A stretch of DNA of 64,000 nucleotides from positions 744,001 to 808,000 of the forward strand of contig NC_015138.1 in the NCBI RefSeq assembly GCF_000176855.2. The letters run 5' to 3'. Source of the stretch: Paracidovorax avenae ATCC 19860 (GTDB taxonomy: Bacteria; Pseudomonadota; Gammaproteobacteria; Burkholderiales; Burkholderiaceae_C). Positions within the stretch are counted from its first letter, which is position 1. Each line of letters starts with the position of its first letter. The translations under genes were made by a program, and so were the position numbers. The notes below the pieces were generated by a model that was given only the letters and a program-made list of their open reading frames with translations, did not search any database and was not told the origin of the DNA. Of this stretch, positions 53,355 through 63,755 are shown in pieces.

Positions 53355-54068
53355 TCAGGCCCGCGCGGGAATCTCCAGCCCGCGCGCCACGGCAGGCCGG
53401 GCCACGAAGGTGTCCAGCACGCGGCGCACGTGCGTGAACCGATCGAACTCCACCAATTCGCCGGCCTCGTAGAAGCCCACGAGGTTGCGCACCCACGGGA
53501 ACACCGCGATGTCGGCGATGGTGTAGTCGTCGCCCACCAGCCAGGCGCGGCCGTCCGCCAGCTGCCGGTCGAGCACACCCAGCAGGCGTTTGCTTTCGGC
53601 CACGTAGCGGTCGCGCGGGCGCTTGTCCTCGTAGTCCTTGCCGGCGAACTTGTGGAAGAAGCCGAGCTGGCCGAACATGGGGCCGACGCCGCCCATCTGC
53701 CACATCAGCCACTGCAGCGCGGCATAGCGCTGCGCCCCCGCCGGGGCCAGGAAGCGGCCCGTCTTGTCCGCCAGATAGACCAGGATCGCGCCGGACTCGA
53801 ACAGCGCCAGCGGCTGGCCGCCCGGGCCGTTCGGGTCCAGGATGGCCGGGATCTTGTTGTTGGGATTGAGCGAGAGGAATTCGGGTGAGGTCTGGTCGTC
53901 CTGGTCGAAGCGCACGAGGTGCGGCTCGTAGGGCAGGCCGGTTTCCTCCAGCATGATCGAAGCCTTCACGCCGTTGGGCGTGGGCAGCGAATACAGCTGC
54001 AGGCGGTCGGGGTGGCGGGCGGGCCATTTGCGGGTGATGGGGAAGGCGGCGAGCACGTCGTCGGTCAT
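53355..54068 (-). CDS. Glutathione S-transferase family protein (YghU/YfcG-like)
   Basis: 237 residues. Thioredoxin-like N-domain with [20 protein letters not shown], the cis-Pro segment [14 protein letters not shown] and [18 protein letters not shown] (ES motif that binds the glutathione gamma-Glu), then the helical C-domain with [16 protein letters not shown]. The Thr/Asn pair in PTPNGVK is as in YghU/YfcG-type enzymes with disulfide-bond reductase activity. GAGGAG six bases upstream of ATG 54068. Convergent with the FrnE-like gene; divergent from dapF. Confidence 0.92.
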   Translation of the reverse strand: MTDDVLAAFPITRKWPARHPDRLQLYSLPTPNGVKASIMLEETGLPYEPHLVRFDQDDQTSPEFLSLNPNNKIPAILDPNGPGGQPLALFESGAILVYLADKTGRFLAPAGAQRYAALQWLMWQMGGVGPMFGQLGFFHKFAGKDYEDKRPRDRYVAESKRLLGVLDRQLADGRAWLVGDDYTIADIAVFPWVRNLVGFYEAGELVEFDRFTHVRRVLDTFVARPAVARGLEIPARA

Positions 54069-54189
54069 CGGAACTCCTCGGGGGCCAGGGGATGGCTGCA
54101 ATGGATGGATGCCGCCATCATCGCGCGCCCGGCCGGCCCCTGCCGGCGAGGGGCCATACCATGCCCGCCGGGCAACGATAATCCTGCGG

Positions 54190-55083
54190 ATGCAGATCCG
54201 CTTCACCAAAATGCAGGGTGCCGGCAACGATTTCGTCGTGCTCGACGAAACGCAGGGGCGCCTGGGCCTCACGCCCGCGCAGTACCGCTACCTCGCCGAC
54301 CGCCACTTCGGGGTCGGCGCCGACCAGATCCTCACCGTGCGTCCTTCGCCGGCCGACGGCATCGACTTCGAATACGTCATCCACAACGCCGACGGCGGCG
54401 AGGTCGAGCAGTGCGGCAACGGCGCGCGCTGCTTCGCCCGCTACGTGCGCGACAAGGGCCTCACCGACCGGGACACCATCCGCGTGCAGACCCTGGCCGG
54501 CGTGATCGCGCCACGCCTCACCGAGGACGGCCGCGTCACCGTGGACATGGGCCGCCCGCGTTTCGACCCCGCCGAGGTGCCTTTCGATGCCTCCGGCCTT
54601 GAGTCCACAGTCCGCGGAGCGGGGCAGACATGGCCCCTGGACCTCGGCGCTGGCGCTGGCGCCGGTGCGCAGGAGGGCGATGTGGTCGACGTGGCGGTGG
54701 TCTCCATGGGCAACCCGCATGCCGTGCAACTGGTCGAGGACGTGGACACGGCGCCGGTGGCGCGCACCGGTCCGCTCATCGAGCGCCACGTGCGCTTTCC
54801 GCAGCGCGTGAACGCGGGCTACCTGCAGATCGAGGACCGGTCCCGCGTGCGCCTGCGCGTGTATGAACGCGGCGCCGGCGAAACCCTGGCCTGCGGCACG
54901 GGCGCCTGCGCCGCCGTGGCTGCGGGCATCCGCCTGGGCCTGCTGGACACGCGCGTCGATGTGCGCACGCGCGGCGGCCTGCTCACCATCGCCTGGAGCG
55001 GCGACCCGTCCGAGTCCGTCTTCATGACCGGCCCGGCGACCACCGTCTTCGAAGGCCAGATCGACATTCCCGACGCACCATGA
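54190..55083 (+). CDS. dapF: Diaminopimelate epimerase
   Basis: 297-residue cytoplasmic enzyme that turns LL-diaminopimelate into the meso form for lysine and peptidoglycan synthesis. The two catalytic cysteines are in [15 protein letters not shown] (Cys75) and [11 protein letters not shown] (Cys235). Start [19 protein letters not shown] is the family N-terminus; the frame is open upstream but without meaning. A short Ala/Gly insert ([13 protein letters not shown]) lies in the middle. First gene of the conserved dapF-DUF484-xerC cluster. Confidence 0.97.
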   Translation: MQIRFTKMQGAGNDFVVLDETQGRLGLTPAQYRYLADRHFGVGADQILTVRPSPADGIDFEYVIHNADGGEVEQCGNGARCFARYVRDKGLTDRDTIRVQTLAGVIAPRLTEDGRVTVDMGRPRFDPAEVPFDASGLESTVRGAGQTWPLDLGAGAGAGAQEGDVVDVAVVSMGNPHAVQLVEDVDTAPVARTGPLIERHVRFPQRVNAGYLQIEDRSRVRLRVYERGAGETLACGTGACAAVAAGIRLGLLDTRVDVRTRGGLLTIAWSGDPSESVFMTGPATTVFEGQIDIPDAP

Positions 55084-55781
55084 CCCATCCGCATTCCCCC
55101 GCCCAGGCCGTGCCTCCCATCACGGAAGAAGACATCGCCGAATTCCTCGCCAACACCCCGGGCTTCTTCGAGCGCCACGCCGAGCTGCTGACCGGCGTGG
55201 TCCTCACCAGCCCCCACGGGCAGCGCGCGGTCAGCCTGCAGGAGCGCCAGGCCGAGATGCTGCGCGAGAAGATCAAGGGCCTGGAGCAGCGCATCATGGA
55301 AATGGTGCGCCACAGCCACGAGAACACCGCCATCGCGCAGAAGATCCACCAGTGGACGCGTGAACTGGCGCAGGCCGGAGACCCGGCGCTGCTGCCGGGC
55401 CTGGTGGAGCAGGGCATCCGCCGGCTGTTCGACGTGCCGCAGGCGGCGCTGCGCCTCTGGGACGTGGCCGGCCCGTACGCGGGGGCCGCCTTCGCGCAGG
55501 GCGCGAGCGCCGATGCGCGCTCGTTCGCCACCTCGCTCACGCAGCCGTTCTGCGGCCCCAACCTCGGCTTCGAGCCCGCGGGCTGGCTGCCCGAGCCGGC
55601 CTCGGTGCAGTCGATCGCCCTGTTGCCGCTGCGCCAGGGGGCGCTCGATGGCGACGCGCCGGCTTTCGGCCTGCTGGTGCTGGGCTCGCCCGATCCGCAG
55701 CGCTTCGGCGCCGACATGGGCACCGACTTCCTCGTGCGCATGGCCGAACTGGCCAGCTCGGCGCTCTCGCGCCTGCGCTGA
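55080..55781 (+). CDS. DUF484 family protein
   Basis: 233 residues. N-terminal [20 protein letters not shown] then [20 protein letters not shown] marks the family, followed by a coiled-coil and a GAF-like C-terminal domain ([14 protein letters not shown], then [10 protein letters not shown] and [14 protein letters not shown]). Its start overlaps the dapF stop by ATGA. DUF484 genes between dapF and xerC are conserved across proteobacteria. Function not established. Confidence 0.93.
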   Translation: MTHPHSPAQAVPPITEEDIAEFLANTPGFFERHAELLTGVVLTSPHGQRAVSLQERQAEMLREKIKGLEQRIMEMVRHSHENTAIAQKIHQWTRELAQAGDPALLPGLVEQGIRRLFDVPQAALRLWDVAGPYAGAAFAQGASADARSFATSLTQPFCGPNLGFEPAGWLPEPASVQSIALLPLRQGALDGDAPAFGLLVLGSPDPQRFGADMGTDFLVRMAELASSALSRLR

Positions 55782-55788
55782 TCCGGCC

Positions 55789-56769
55789 ATGGCGGACGCC
55801 GTGCAGCCGGTCGCGCCCACCGATCCGGACGTGCTGCGCTACCTGGAGCACGTGCGCGTGGAAAAGCGCCTGGCGCAGCGCACCGTCACGCTCTACACGC
55901 TCGACCTGGCCAAGCTGGCCGCCAGCGCGCGCGATGCGGGCGTGCCGCTGCTGCAACTGCAGACCGCGCACATCCGCCGTTTCGTCGCGCAGATGCATGC
56001 GGGCGGGCGCGGCGGGCGGGGCATCGCGCTGATCCTGTCGGGCTGGCGCGGCTTTTTCACCTGGGCGGCGCGGCAGGGCCTCGTGCCCCACAACCCCGTG
56101 CAGGGTGTGCGCGCCCCGCGCGCGCCAAAGCCGCTGCCCAAGGCGCTGGGCGTGGACGACGCGGTGCGGCTGGCGGAGTTCGAGGGCTCGTCGGGCAGCG
56201 ACCCGTGGCTGGAGGCCCGCGATGCGGCGATGGTCGAACTGCTCTACGGCTGCGGCCTGCGCGTGGGGGAACTGGCCGGCCTGGACGCCGTGCCGGGGCC
56301 GGACACGCAGCGCCAGGGCCGGGGCTGGATCGATCTGCAGGCGGCCGAGGCGCATGTCTTCGGCAAAGGCTCGAAACGGCGCAGCGTGCCGGTCGGATCG
56401 GCCGCGCTGGCGGCCTTGCGCGCCTGGCTGGAGGTGCGGCTGCAGCCCTTCGGCGCGGCGTCCGGCCGGGCGGATGCCGCGCTCTTCCTGGGCCGGCGCG
56501 GCGCGCGGCTCACGGGGCAGTCCATCTGGTCGCGCCTGCGGCAGCGCAGCCAGCTCGCCGGGCTGTCCACGCCCGTGCATCCGCACATGCTGCGGCACTC
56601 CTTCGCCAGCCACCTGCTGCAGTCCAGCGGCGACCTGCGGGCGGTGCAGGAGCTGCTGGGCCACGCCAACATCACCACCACGCAGGTCTATACGCGCCTG
56701 GATTTCCAGCACCTCGCCAAGGTGTACGACGCCTCCCATCCGCGGGCGCGCCGCAAGCCCGGCGGCTGA
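55789..56769 (+). CDS. xerC: Tyrosine recombinase XerC
   Basis: 326-residue site-specific recombinase that resolves chromosome dimers at dif together with XerD. The catalytic residues are visible: Arg in LLYGCGLRVGELAGL, Lys in VFGKGSKRR, His and Arg in HPHMLRHSFASHLL, His in LLGHANITTTQ and the nucleophile Tyr in VYTRLDFQHL. SAM-like N-domain over residues 1-100. ATG 55789 lies seven bases after the DUF484 stop. Confidence 0.95.
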   Translation: MADAVQPVAPTDPDVLRYLEHVRVEKRLAQRTVTLYTLDLAKLAASARDAGVPLLQLQTAHIRRFVAQMHAGGRGGRGIALILSGWRGFFTWAARQGLVPHNPVQGVRAPRAPKPLPKALGVDDAVRLAEFEGSSGSDPWLEARDAAMVELLYGCGLRVGELAGLDAVPGPDTQRQGRGWIDLQAAEAHVFGKGSKRRSVPVGSAALAALRAWLEVRLQPFGAASGRADAALFLGRRGARLTGQSIWSRLRQRSQLAGLSTPVHPHMLRHSFASHLLQSSGDLRAVQELLGHANITTTQVYTRLDFQHLAKVYDASHPRARRKPGG

Positions 56770-56845
56770 CGGCCGGTCGCTGGCAACCTGCGGCGGCCAG
56801 TCCCTCCATGGCGGCAGGGATTTTCCGTGCTGCAGAATCCGGCCC

Positions 56846-58198
56846 ATGCCCTCTCTCGTCGCCACGTTGTTGTCCTCCCCCACCGATCCACGCCGCCGGC
56901 GCCTGTTCGCCCAGGCGGCCGGGCTGTCGTCCCTGCTGGCGGCGCCGCTCCTGCTGGAAGGCTGTGGCGGAGGGGCCAGCGCGGGCGCGGGCGCGGCCGG
57001 CCCGGAGCCGTCCTTCACGCGGGCCCGGCCCCTGCGGGCCAGCTGGATCTCCACGGTCCTGAACCTGGACTGGCCCTCCGCGGAGTCTGCCCGGATCGCC
57101 GACGATGCGCAGCGCGTCGCCGTGCAGCAGGCGGAACTGCTGCGCATTCTGGACGAGGCGGTGGCCACCGGCCTCAACGCGGTGATCTTCCAGGCCAAGC
57201 CGTGCGCGGATGCGCTCTACGCCTCCGACCTCCTGCCCTGGTCGCCCTACCTGACCGGCACGCTGGGCCGGCATCCCGGATTCGACCCCCTGGCCTTCGC
57301 CGTGGAGCAGGCGCATGCGAGGGGGCTGGAACTGCACGCCTGGCTCAATCCGTACCGCGTGTCGATGGACGTAGGCGCGGACACCGTGCGCATGCTGGGC
57401 ACCGCGCCCGCCGGCGGCCCGCCCAGCATCTACCGCACCCGGCCCGACTGGATCCGCACGGCCGCCCGGCGCTTCGTGCTGGACCCGGGGCTGCCCGAGG
57501 TGCGGGCTTGGCTGGGCAGCGTGGTGGCCGAGATCACGTCGCGCTATGCCGTCGATGCCATCCACTTCGACGACTACTTCTATTACGAGACCGCCGATTC
57601 GCGCCTGGACGACGCACGGACCTTCGCCACCTACGGCCAGGGATTCGCGGACAAGGGCGACTGGCGCCGCCACAGTACCCGGCTGCTGGTGCAGGGGCTG
57701 TCGGAGCAGTTGCGCGCCATCAGCCCCGGGGTGCGCTTCGCGGTCAGCCCCGCAGGTGTCTGGCGCAACCGGGCCGATGATCCGCGCGGCTCGGACACGC
57801 AGGCCGGCGCGCCCAGCTACGACGCGGCCTTCGCCGATACGCGCCAGTGGGTGCTCGATGGCCTGGTGGACGACATCGTGCCCCAGGTGTACTGGCCCTT
57901 CGCGCGGCAGGCGGTGGGCTACGGCACCATCGCGCGCTGGTGGGCGGACGTGGCGCTGGCCTCGCCCGGCGTGCAGGTCCACATCGGCATGGCGCTCTAC
58001 AAGGCGGGCCGGCCCACGGCCCAGGAGCCCGACTGGGGCGTGGAGGGGGGCGTACCGGAATTCCGCCGCCAGATCGACCTCAACGAATCCACGCCCGGCA
58101 TCCACGGTAGCGTGCTGTTCCGCCACGCCTTCTTGCGGGACCCTGCGGCAGCCGCCGTCACGGCCTGGCTGCGGCAGCGGTGGGCGCCCGCGCCCTGA
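56846..58198 (+). CDS. Glycosyl-hydrolase-like 10 (GHL10/YngK) lipoprotein
   Basis: 450 residues. A twin-arginine-like RRRRLF and hydrophobic stretch lead to the lipobox LLEGC, so it is a probable exported lipoprotein. The mature part is a TIM-barrel glycosidase-like domain: RASWISTVLNLDWPS, NAVIFQAKPCADALYASDLL, GLELHAWLNPYRV, then DAIHFDDYFYYE and VRFAVSPAGVWRN, which are the blocks of PF02638. Possible acidic catalytic residues lie in HFDDYFYYE. Likely acts on cell-wall or exopolysaccharide glycans. Single gene after xerC. Confidence 0.9.
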   Translation: MPSLVATLLSSPTDPRRRRLFAQAAGLSSLLAAPLLLEGCGGGASAGAGAAGPEPSFTRARPLRASWISTVLNLDWPSAESARIADDAQRVAVQQAELLRILDEAVATGLNAVIFQAKPCADALYASDLLPWSPYLTGTLGRHPGFDPLAFAVEQAHARGLELHAWLNPYRVSMDVGADTVRMLGTAPAGGPPSIYRTRPDWIRTAARRFVLDPGLPEVRAWLGSVVAEITSRYAVDAIHFDDYFYYETADSRLDDARTFATYGQGFADKGDWRRHSTRLLVQGLSEQLRAISPGVRFAVSPAGVWRNRADDPRGSDTQAGAPSYDAAFADTRQWVLDGLVDDIVPQVYWPFARQAVGYGTIARWWADVALASPGVQVHIGMALYKAGRPTAQEPDWGVEGGVPEFRRQIDLNESTPGIHGSVLFRHAFLRDPAAAAVTAWLRQRWAPAP

Positions 58199-58216
58199 GG
58201 CAGGCTCCCCGCTGGC

Positions 58217-59842
58217 TCACCCGTGCTGCAGCAGCGCCCGGGGGGCGGAGGCCGGCGGCAGCGCCGCGCCGGCGAGGGCGAGCCTTTCGACCGGCAGCCG
58301 GAAGCTGGCCACGGTGCCGACCAGTTCCCGCGCGCGCTGGCTCAGGGCCGCGGCGGCGGCGGCCATCTCCTCGACCAGCGCCGCGTTGTGCTGGGTGGAG
58401 CGGTCCATGTCGTTCACCGCGTCGTTGATCTGGTCCACGCCCTGGCTCTGCTCCTGGCTGGCGGCGGTGATTTCCCCCACCAGTTGCGACAGCCCCTGGA
58501 TCGACTGCACCACGCTCGCCATGGTCTGGCCGGCGCGGCCCACCAGCGCGGTGCCCGCGGCCACGCGGTCCATGCTGGCACCGACCAGGCCCTTGATCTC
58601 GCCGGCCGCCTGGCCCGCGCGCTGGGCGAGGCGGCGCACCTCTCCGGCGACCACTGCGAAACCCCGGCCCTGTTCGCCCGCGCGGGCGGCTTCCACCGCG
58701 GCGTTGAGCGCGAGCAGGTTGGTCTGGAAGGCGATGCTGTCGATGATGCCGGTGATGTCCGCGATGCGCCGGCTGCTGTCCTGGATCTGCTGCATGGTGT
58801 CCACCACCTCGGTCACCACCGCGCCGCCCTGGGCGGCCACGCGCGATGCGGCCTGCGCCACGCGGTCTGCCTCCAGCGCATTGCCCGCGTTCTGCCGCAC
58901 GGTGCCGTTCAACTGCTCCATGGAGGCCGCCGTCTGCTGCAGCGCACCCGCCTGGCCTTCGGTGCGCGCCGAGAGATCGCTGTTGCCCTGGGCGATCTGC
59001 AGCGCGGCAGAAGACACGCTCTCGGCGCTCTCGTGGATGGCCGCCACCATGGCGGCGAGCTGGTCGCGCATGCTCCGCAACTGGGCCATCAGGCTCGCCG
59101 TGTCGCCCTGGCGCGCGGGAATCTCGATGGTGAGGTCGCCCTGCGCCACGCTGCGGGCCACGGCCGCGGCCGCGCCGGGTTCCGCGCCGAGCTCCCGCAG
59201 GATGCCGCGCACCACCAGGGCGCCGAAGCCGATGGCGAACACCATGCCCGCCAGCACCGCCGCGATGACGCCCGCCCGGGTGTCGCCGTAACGGGTCTCG
59301 GCCGCCTCGTAGGTGCTGCGCGCGGTGTCCAGCTGCACCTGCGTGAGGGCCGCGAGCACGGCCTGCAGCGGATCGAGGGCCGGATACATCTCGCGGGCGG
59401 CGAAGGCCGTCAGGCCGGGGATGTCCCGGGCGCGCAGCAATCCTTCCAGGGCCTGCACGGCGGCATCGGCACGCGCCTGCAGCGGCCCGAACTCCTCGAG
59501 CAACCGGTGCTCCTCGGCATGCAGGCCGGTCGCCAGGTAAGCGGCCCACTGCTCCCGCACCTCCTTGCGCGCCGCATCGATCGACTCCAGGCCCTGCTGC
59601 GGCGTCAGCGCGCCGTCTCGCACCTTGTGGGCGGTGTCCACGATGTTCACCGCGTAGGCGTCGGCCACCCGCTTGATCTGCTGCAGCGGCACCACCCGGT
59701 CGTGGTAGACGGAAACCAGGCCGGCATTGGAGCGGGCCATGCCCAGCAACCCGGTGGCGCCGGCACCGGCAGCCAGCAGGCAAAGGGCGGCCAGGAGCCA
59801 GCCGAGACGCGTCGAGACCTTGAGCCGGTGTAGGTAGTGCAT
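58217..59842 (-). CDS. Methyl-accepting chemotaxis protein
   Basis: 541-residue membrane receptor. Helices at about 13-35 and 188-210 flank a four-helix-bundle periplasmic domain (4HB_MCP type). HAMP follows, then the signalling domain with the tip [19 protein letters not shown]. Unlike the receptor at 1075-2892 it has no xWxxF end; it stops at ALLQHG after a short Pro/Ala stretch, so it may depend on other receptors for adaptation. GAGGGA lies six bases before ATG 59842. Convergent with the GHL10 gene (18 bases). Confidence 0.95.
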   Translation of the reverse strand: MHYLHRLKVSTRLGWLLAALCLLAAGAGATGLLGMARSNAGLVSVYHDRVVPLQQIKRVADAYAVNIVDTAHKVRDGALTPQQGLESIDAARKEVREQWAAYLATGLHAEEHRLLEEFGPLQARADAAVQALEGLLRARDIPGLTAFAAREMYPALDPLQAVLAALTQVQLDTARSTYEAAETRYGDTRAGVIAAVLAGMVFAIGFGALVVRGILRELGAEPGAAAAVARSVAQGDLTIEIPARQGDTASLMAQLRSMRDQLAAMVAAIHESAESVSSAALQIAQGNSDLSARTEGQAGALQQTAASMEQLNGTVRQNAGNALEADRVAQAASRVAAQGGAVVTEVVDTMQQIQDSSRRIADITGIIDSIAFQTNLLALNAAVEAARAGEQGRGFAVVAGEVRRLAQRAGQAAGEIKGLVGASMDRVAAGTALVGRAGQTMASVVQSIQGLSQLVGEITAASQEQSQGVDQINDAVNDMDRSTQHNAALVEEMAAAAAALSQRARELVGTVASFRLPVERLALAGAALPPASAPRALLQHG

Positions 59843-60096
59843 GGAAGTTCCCTCTGTAGTGGATGGTGGATCTGCTCTTGCGCGGGCCGCACGGGGCAGC
59901 TGCAGGCCCGGATCCTAGGAAAGCCCGGATCCGGCTTTCTCAACAATCCTCAAATCTTCTTTCCCACAGAATTTCCTGCGCATGAAAGCCACGTTTTGGG
60001 AGCTTTCCGTGTAGGGAGGGGCGGCCTGGGGCCCGGGTCCATGGAGAATGCGCATCTCAAGAAAACCCACGGGAAGCGCCTCGATGCGCAGGTTGC

Positions 60097-62511
60097 ATGA
60101 CTGAATCCAGGAAGGCAGGGCTGCCCCCTTCGGGCTTGCACGCGTGGCTGAGCGTGGGCTTGGCCCTGGTGCTGCTGTGCGGTTTTACCGTAGCGGGCGG
60201 CCAATGGACCGCGGCGAGGCTGAAGGCCTTGCCGTCCAAGGAGGCCGGGCCGGGGCGCGCCTTCGGCCATGTGGATTCGCTGCAGCGCGCTTCTGACGGA
60301 TCGCTGCGCATCCAGGGGTGGGCGATCAGTCCGGACGGCATCCGGAAACTGGAGGCCCATGTGAACGGGCGGCCGGTGGACATTCCCTACGGCCTGATCC
60401 GCCGGGATGTCTTCCGGGCCCATCCCGGGAAGCGCGGCGCCCTGGCAGCCGGTTTCGACGGCAAGCTGCCCATCGGCGACATCGCGCGCCAGACTGACCT
60501 GGAAGTCGTGGTCGTCGATCAGAAGGGCGGGAAGACGACGTTGCTCAGCCAGCCGTTCTTCCCGCAGGCCTACAAGACCCGCTGGGGGGATTTCCGGCCC
60601 GGGCGGAGCGTGGATCCGGATGATGTGTTCTTTTTCCCCATGGCCACGAGCCATGTGGAAGCAGGGGGCGCCGACGGCATCCGGGAAACCTACGGTCCCT
60701 ACGAGAGCCGCACCGTCAAGGCCGGGATCCGTGTCCAGATCCTCTACATGCGCACCACCACCGGCGCCCGGGGAGACTACGCGTTCGATCCGGATTTCGT
60801 CCCGGACAAGAAGTGCGGCCGGCGCCTCATCGCGGAAGACAGCCTGCACGGCGTGATGCGATACGCCATCGAGAAGAAAATGCCCGTGCTGTTCACGCTC
60901 AACGGAGGGATCTGGGCCGACGCGCCCTGCGACGCACCCCAGTGGGACATCAACGATGTGCTGGAGCAGGACGAGACGCTCTGCCAATGGAACGACAGGA
61001 ACGGGGTGATGCCCGACTCGGCGATCGAGGGGCAGGCCGGATCGTTCGAGTCGCCGGAACTGGGGCGTGCCCTGAGCCTGAACGTGTTCGCCGAGCGCGT
61101 CCGCTTCTACAAGAAGCGCAACCTGCAGCAGGCCGCTGCCCTGATCCAGCGCTTCGCCATCGAGCACCCTGACCTGTTCATCGGCATCAGCCTGGACCCG
61201 GACGTGTACATCAACCCCTTCTTCGAGGGGCGGCAGTGGTACGACTACAACCCGCAGACGCTGCGCCAGTTCCGCGACTGGCTGCGCGGCAGCGGGCCCT
61301 ACGCGAACGAAGGCGGCCCCGGCGTGCCGGACCTGCGGGCCTACCGGCGGCCGCAGCCGCTGACCCTGGCGGATATCGACAGGATGAGGGGCCGGCACCA
61401 CGCCAGCTGGGACGAGGTCGATCCTCCGCGGAAATTTCCCAAGGCACCGCATCCGTTCTGGCAGGAGCCCTGGACCCAGGCGTGGGAGCAGTTCCGCCGC
61501 CATCTCGTGAAGCTGCATTACGACGAGCTGTCGCAGTGGGTGGCGCAGACCGGCGTTCCCGCCAGCCGCATCTATTCCGCGCAAGGCTTCATGCCCCCGG
61601 GCTTGATGGAGCCCTTTGCCGTGCGCCTCGACAGCCCCGCCAAAAGCTACGATTCCGGAGGCGTTTCGATCGAGGGCTCGGCGCCGGTGCAGGGGCGCCT
61701 GGGCGCGATCATCTATGGCGACAGCGCCACCAATTCGATCCCCATGGAAGGCAAGTTGTCGCTGTTCGGCGAATTCCGCCACTACAGCCCGGAATGGGCC
61801 GTGGTGGAATACAACACGGCCGACCTGACCGCGCCCCGGCGCATGGCAAGCTACGACCGTGCCTATCGCTCGCTGAGGGAGATTGCCAACTATGGGGCGC
61901 GCCTCGTCTCTCCCATGGCCTGGAACGGCAGCCCGGGCGAAGCGGCGAATACGACAGGCTATGTCAGCTACACGTCGCTGCGCCGTACGCCGCTCGAAGA
62001 TGCCATCCAGCATTTCATGGTGTCGCGGTATGACCTGCCCCGCGGCGCGCGCCTCTGGACCTTCGGATCGGGAAGGCACCACGACACGGATGGGTGGCAG
62101 GCCGGTGCAGGAGCGACGGTGGCCGCCACCCCGGACGGACTGCACCTGGTCCTGGACGGCGAAGGCCGTGCCAGCGCCGTATCGCCCGCCGAACTGGCCA
62201 TGCGCCCCGGCGCGTTCGATGCACTGGTCGTGCAGGCCGAAGGCGGCGGCGAAGACCTGAGGCTGGCGGTGGACGTGCAGGCCGCAGGCGGCGCCTGGCA
62301 GCCGCTGGTGGCCGAAGCCCCCCTGCGGCAGCGGGAGCGGCGCAGCGCGGGATTCCGCATTCCGCTGCCGGCGGCTGCCGCTCCGGATGCGGTGGCTTTC
62401 GACCGGCTGCGGCTGGTCTGGCGTGGCCGTCCCGGCGCCGCCGTGGATATCGGCCTCGTGGCGCTCTACCCGGCGCCGCGCCCGGCCGCCGTGGAACCCG
62501 CCGCCCGCTGA
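60097..62511 (+). CDS. Large exported glycosidase-like protein of unknown family
   Basis: 804 residues with an N-terminal membrane segment (SVGLALVLLCGFTVAGG, residues 19-35), either an uncleaved anchor or signal peptide. Residues 50-150 form a beta-rich module (GHVDSLQRASDGSLRIQGWA). The central 170-640 part looks like a TIM barrel: VLFTLNGGIWADAPCDAP, LFIGISLDPDVYINPFFEG, WYDYNPQTLRQFRDWL (as in GH42-like beta-galactosidases) and the later VEYNTADLTAP and SPMAWNGSPG. A C-terminal beta-sandwich follows. Conserved acidic residues suggest a glycoside hydrolase, but I cannot name a family. Stands alone. Confidence 0.7.
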   Translation: MTESRKAGLPPSGLHAWLSVGLALVLLCGFTVAGGQWTAARLKALPSKEAGPGRAFGHVDSLQRASDGSLRIQGWAISPDGIRKLEAHVNGRPVDIPYGLIRRDVFRAHPGKRGALAAGFDGKLPIGDIARQTDLEVVVVDQKGGKTTLLSQPFFPQAYKTRWGDFRPGRSVDPDDVFFFPMATSHVEAGGADGIRETYGPYESRTVKAGIRVQILYMRTTTGARGDYAFDPDFVPDKKCGRRLIAEDSLHGVMRYAIEKKMPVLFTLNGGIWADAPCDAPQWDINDVLEQDETLCQWNDRNGVMPDSAIEGQAGSFESPELGRALSLNVFAERVRFYKKRNLQQAAALIQRFAIEHPDLFIGISLDPDVYINPFFEGRQWYDYNPQTLRQFRDWLRGSGPYANEGGPGVPDLRAYRRPQPLTLADIDRMRGRHHASWDEVDPPRKFPKAPHPFWQEPWTQAWEQFRRHLVKLHYDELSQWVAQTGVPASRIYSAQGFMPPGLMEPFAVRLDSPAKSYDSGGVSIEGSAPVQGRLGAIIYGDSATNSIPMEGKLSLFGEFRHYSPEWAVVEYNTADLTAPRRMASYDRAYRSLREIANYGARLVSPMAWNGSPGEAANTTGYVSYTSLRRTPLEDAIQHFMVSRYDLPRGARLWTFGSGRHHDTDGWQAGAGATVAATPDGLHLVLDGEGRASAVSPAELAMRPGAFDALVVQAEGGGEDLRLAVDVQAAGGAWQPLVAEAPLRQRERRSAGFRIPLPAAAAPDAVAFDRLRLVWRGRPGAAVDIGLVALYPAPRPAAVEPAAR

Positions 62512-62567
62512 GCCGCCGCTGCGCCGGTCCGGGCGCCCTTGCGGCTGGCGGACGGACAATACGGTCC

Positions 62568-63755
62568 ATGAAAACCATCCGCCTGCGCCCTGGCAAGGAG
62601 CGTTCCCTCCTGCGCCGCCATCCCTGGATCTTCGAATCGGCCATCGCCAAGGGCGGCGGCGACAGCGGGGAGACCGTGCGGGTGGAGTCGGCGGACGGCC
62701 GCTTCCTGGCCTGGGCCGCCTTCAGCCCCGCATCGCGCATCCGCGCCCGCGCCTGGAGTTTCGACGAGGCGCAGCGCATCGACCCCGCATTCTTCGCCGC
62801 GGCCGTGGACCGCGCGGTCAGGGCGCGGGAGCGCTTCGCCATCGAGAGCGACGGCGTGCGCCTGGTGCATGGGGAATCCGACGGCCTGCCCGGCCTGATC
62901 GTGGACCGCTACGGCGACACCCTGGTGGCGCAGTTCACCAGCGCCGGCACCGAGCGCTGGAAAACCGTGATCGCCGATGCCCTGCTGAAGTCCACGGGCC
63001 TCGCCAGGCTCTACGAACGCTCCGATGCCAGCGTGCGGCAGCTGGAGGGACTGGAGCCCGCCACGGGGTGGCTGCGCGGCGACGGCCCCACGGAGCTGTC
63101 CATTCGCGAACACGGCTGGCGCCTCACCCTGGACATCGCCGAAGGCCACAAGACCGGCTTCTACCTCGACCAGCGCGACAGCCGCCACCGCTTCTCCGAG
63201 GCCGTGCGCCGGCTCGGCGCCCGCCAGGTGCTCAACTGCTATTGCTACACCGGTGGTTTCACCGTCGCGGCGCTCGCGGGCGGAGCCTCGCAGGTGACCT
63301 CCATCGATTCGTCGGGACCGGCGCTGGAGCGCGCGCGCTCGCACGCGGCCCTCAACGGCTTCGAGGCCGCCCGCACGGAATTCCTCGATGCCGACGTGAA
63401 CGCCTCCCTGCGGCGCTTCCTGCAGGAGGGCCGCCGCTTCGACGCCATCGTGCTCGATCCGCCGAAGTTCGCTCCCACGGCCGCGCATGCCGAGCGCGCC
63501 GCACGGGCCTACAAGGACATCAACCGCCTGGGCCTGCAACTGCTGGCCCCTGGGGGGCTGCTCTACACCTTCTCCTGCTCCGGCGGGATCAGCGCCGACC
63601 TGTTCCACAAGATCGTGGCCTCGGCCGGCGCCGACGCGGGGGTGGACGGCTACATCCTGGAGCGCCTCGGCGGCGCGCCCGACCACCCCATGACCCTGGA
63701 ATTCCCCGAGGGGGAATACCTCAAGGGGCTGGCGGTGATGCGCAAGGGAGCGTGA
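62568..63755 (+). CDS. rlmI: Class I SAM-dependent rRNA methyltransferase (RlmI-like)
   Basis: 395 residues, likely the 23S rRNA m5C1962 methyltransferase. The N-terminal PUA domain reads RLRPGKERSLLRRHPWIFES; an EEHD-like linker follows; the Rossmann domain has DIAEGHKTGFYLDQRDSR, VLNCYCYTGGFTVAAL, FDAIVLDPPKFAPT (motif IV) and LYTFSCSGGISADLF, where the Cys of SCSG is the expected catalytic Cys. Start ATG 62568 gives the family N-terminus. It overlaps the 3' end of the minus-strand GGDEF gene by 35 bases. Confidence 0.92.
   Translation: MKTIRLRPGKERSLLRRHPWIFESAIAKGGGDSGETVRVESADGRFLAWAAFSPASRIRARAWSFDEAQRIDPAFFAAAVDRAVRARERFAIESDGVRLVHGESDGLPGLIVDRYGDTLVAQFTSAGTERWKTVIADALLKSTGLARLYERSDASVRQLEGLEPATGWLRGDGPTELSIREHGWRLTLDIAEGHKTGFYLDQRDSRHRFSEAVRRLGARQVLNCYCYTGGFTVAALAGGASQVTSIDSSGPALERARSHAALNGFEAARTEFLDADVNASLRRFLQEGRRFDAIVLDPPKFAPTAAHAERAARAYKDINRLGLQLLAPGGLLYTFSCSGGISADLFHKIVASAGADAGVDGYILERLGGAPDHPMTLEFPEGEYLKGLAVMRKGA

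Noticed and set aside
59919..59939. GAAAGCC / GGCTTTC hairpin upstream of the second chemoreceptor as a terminator
   Set aside because: No T run on either strand and no gene ending nearby; left unassigned.
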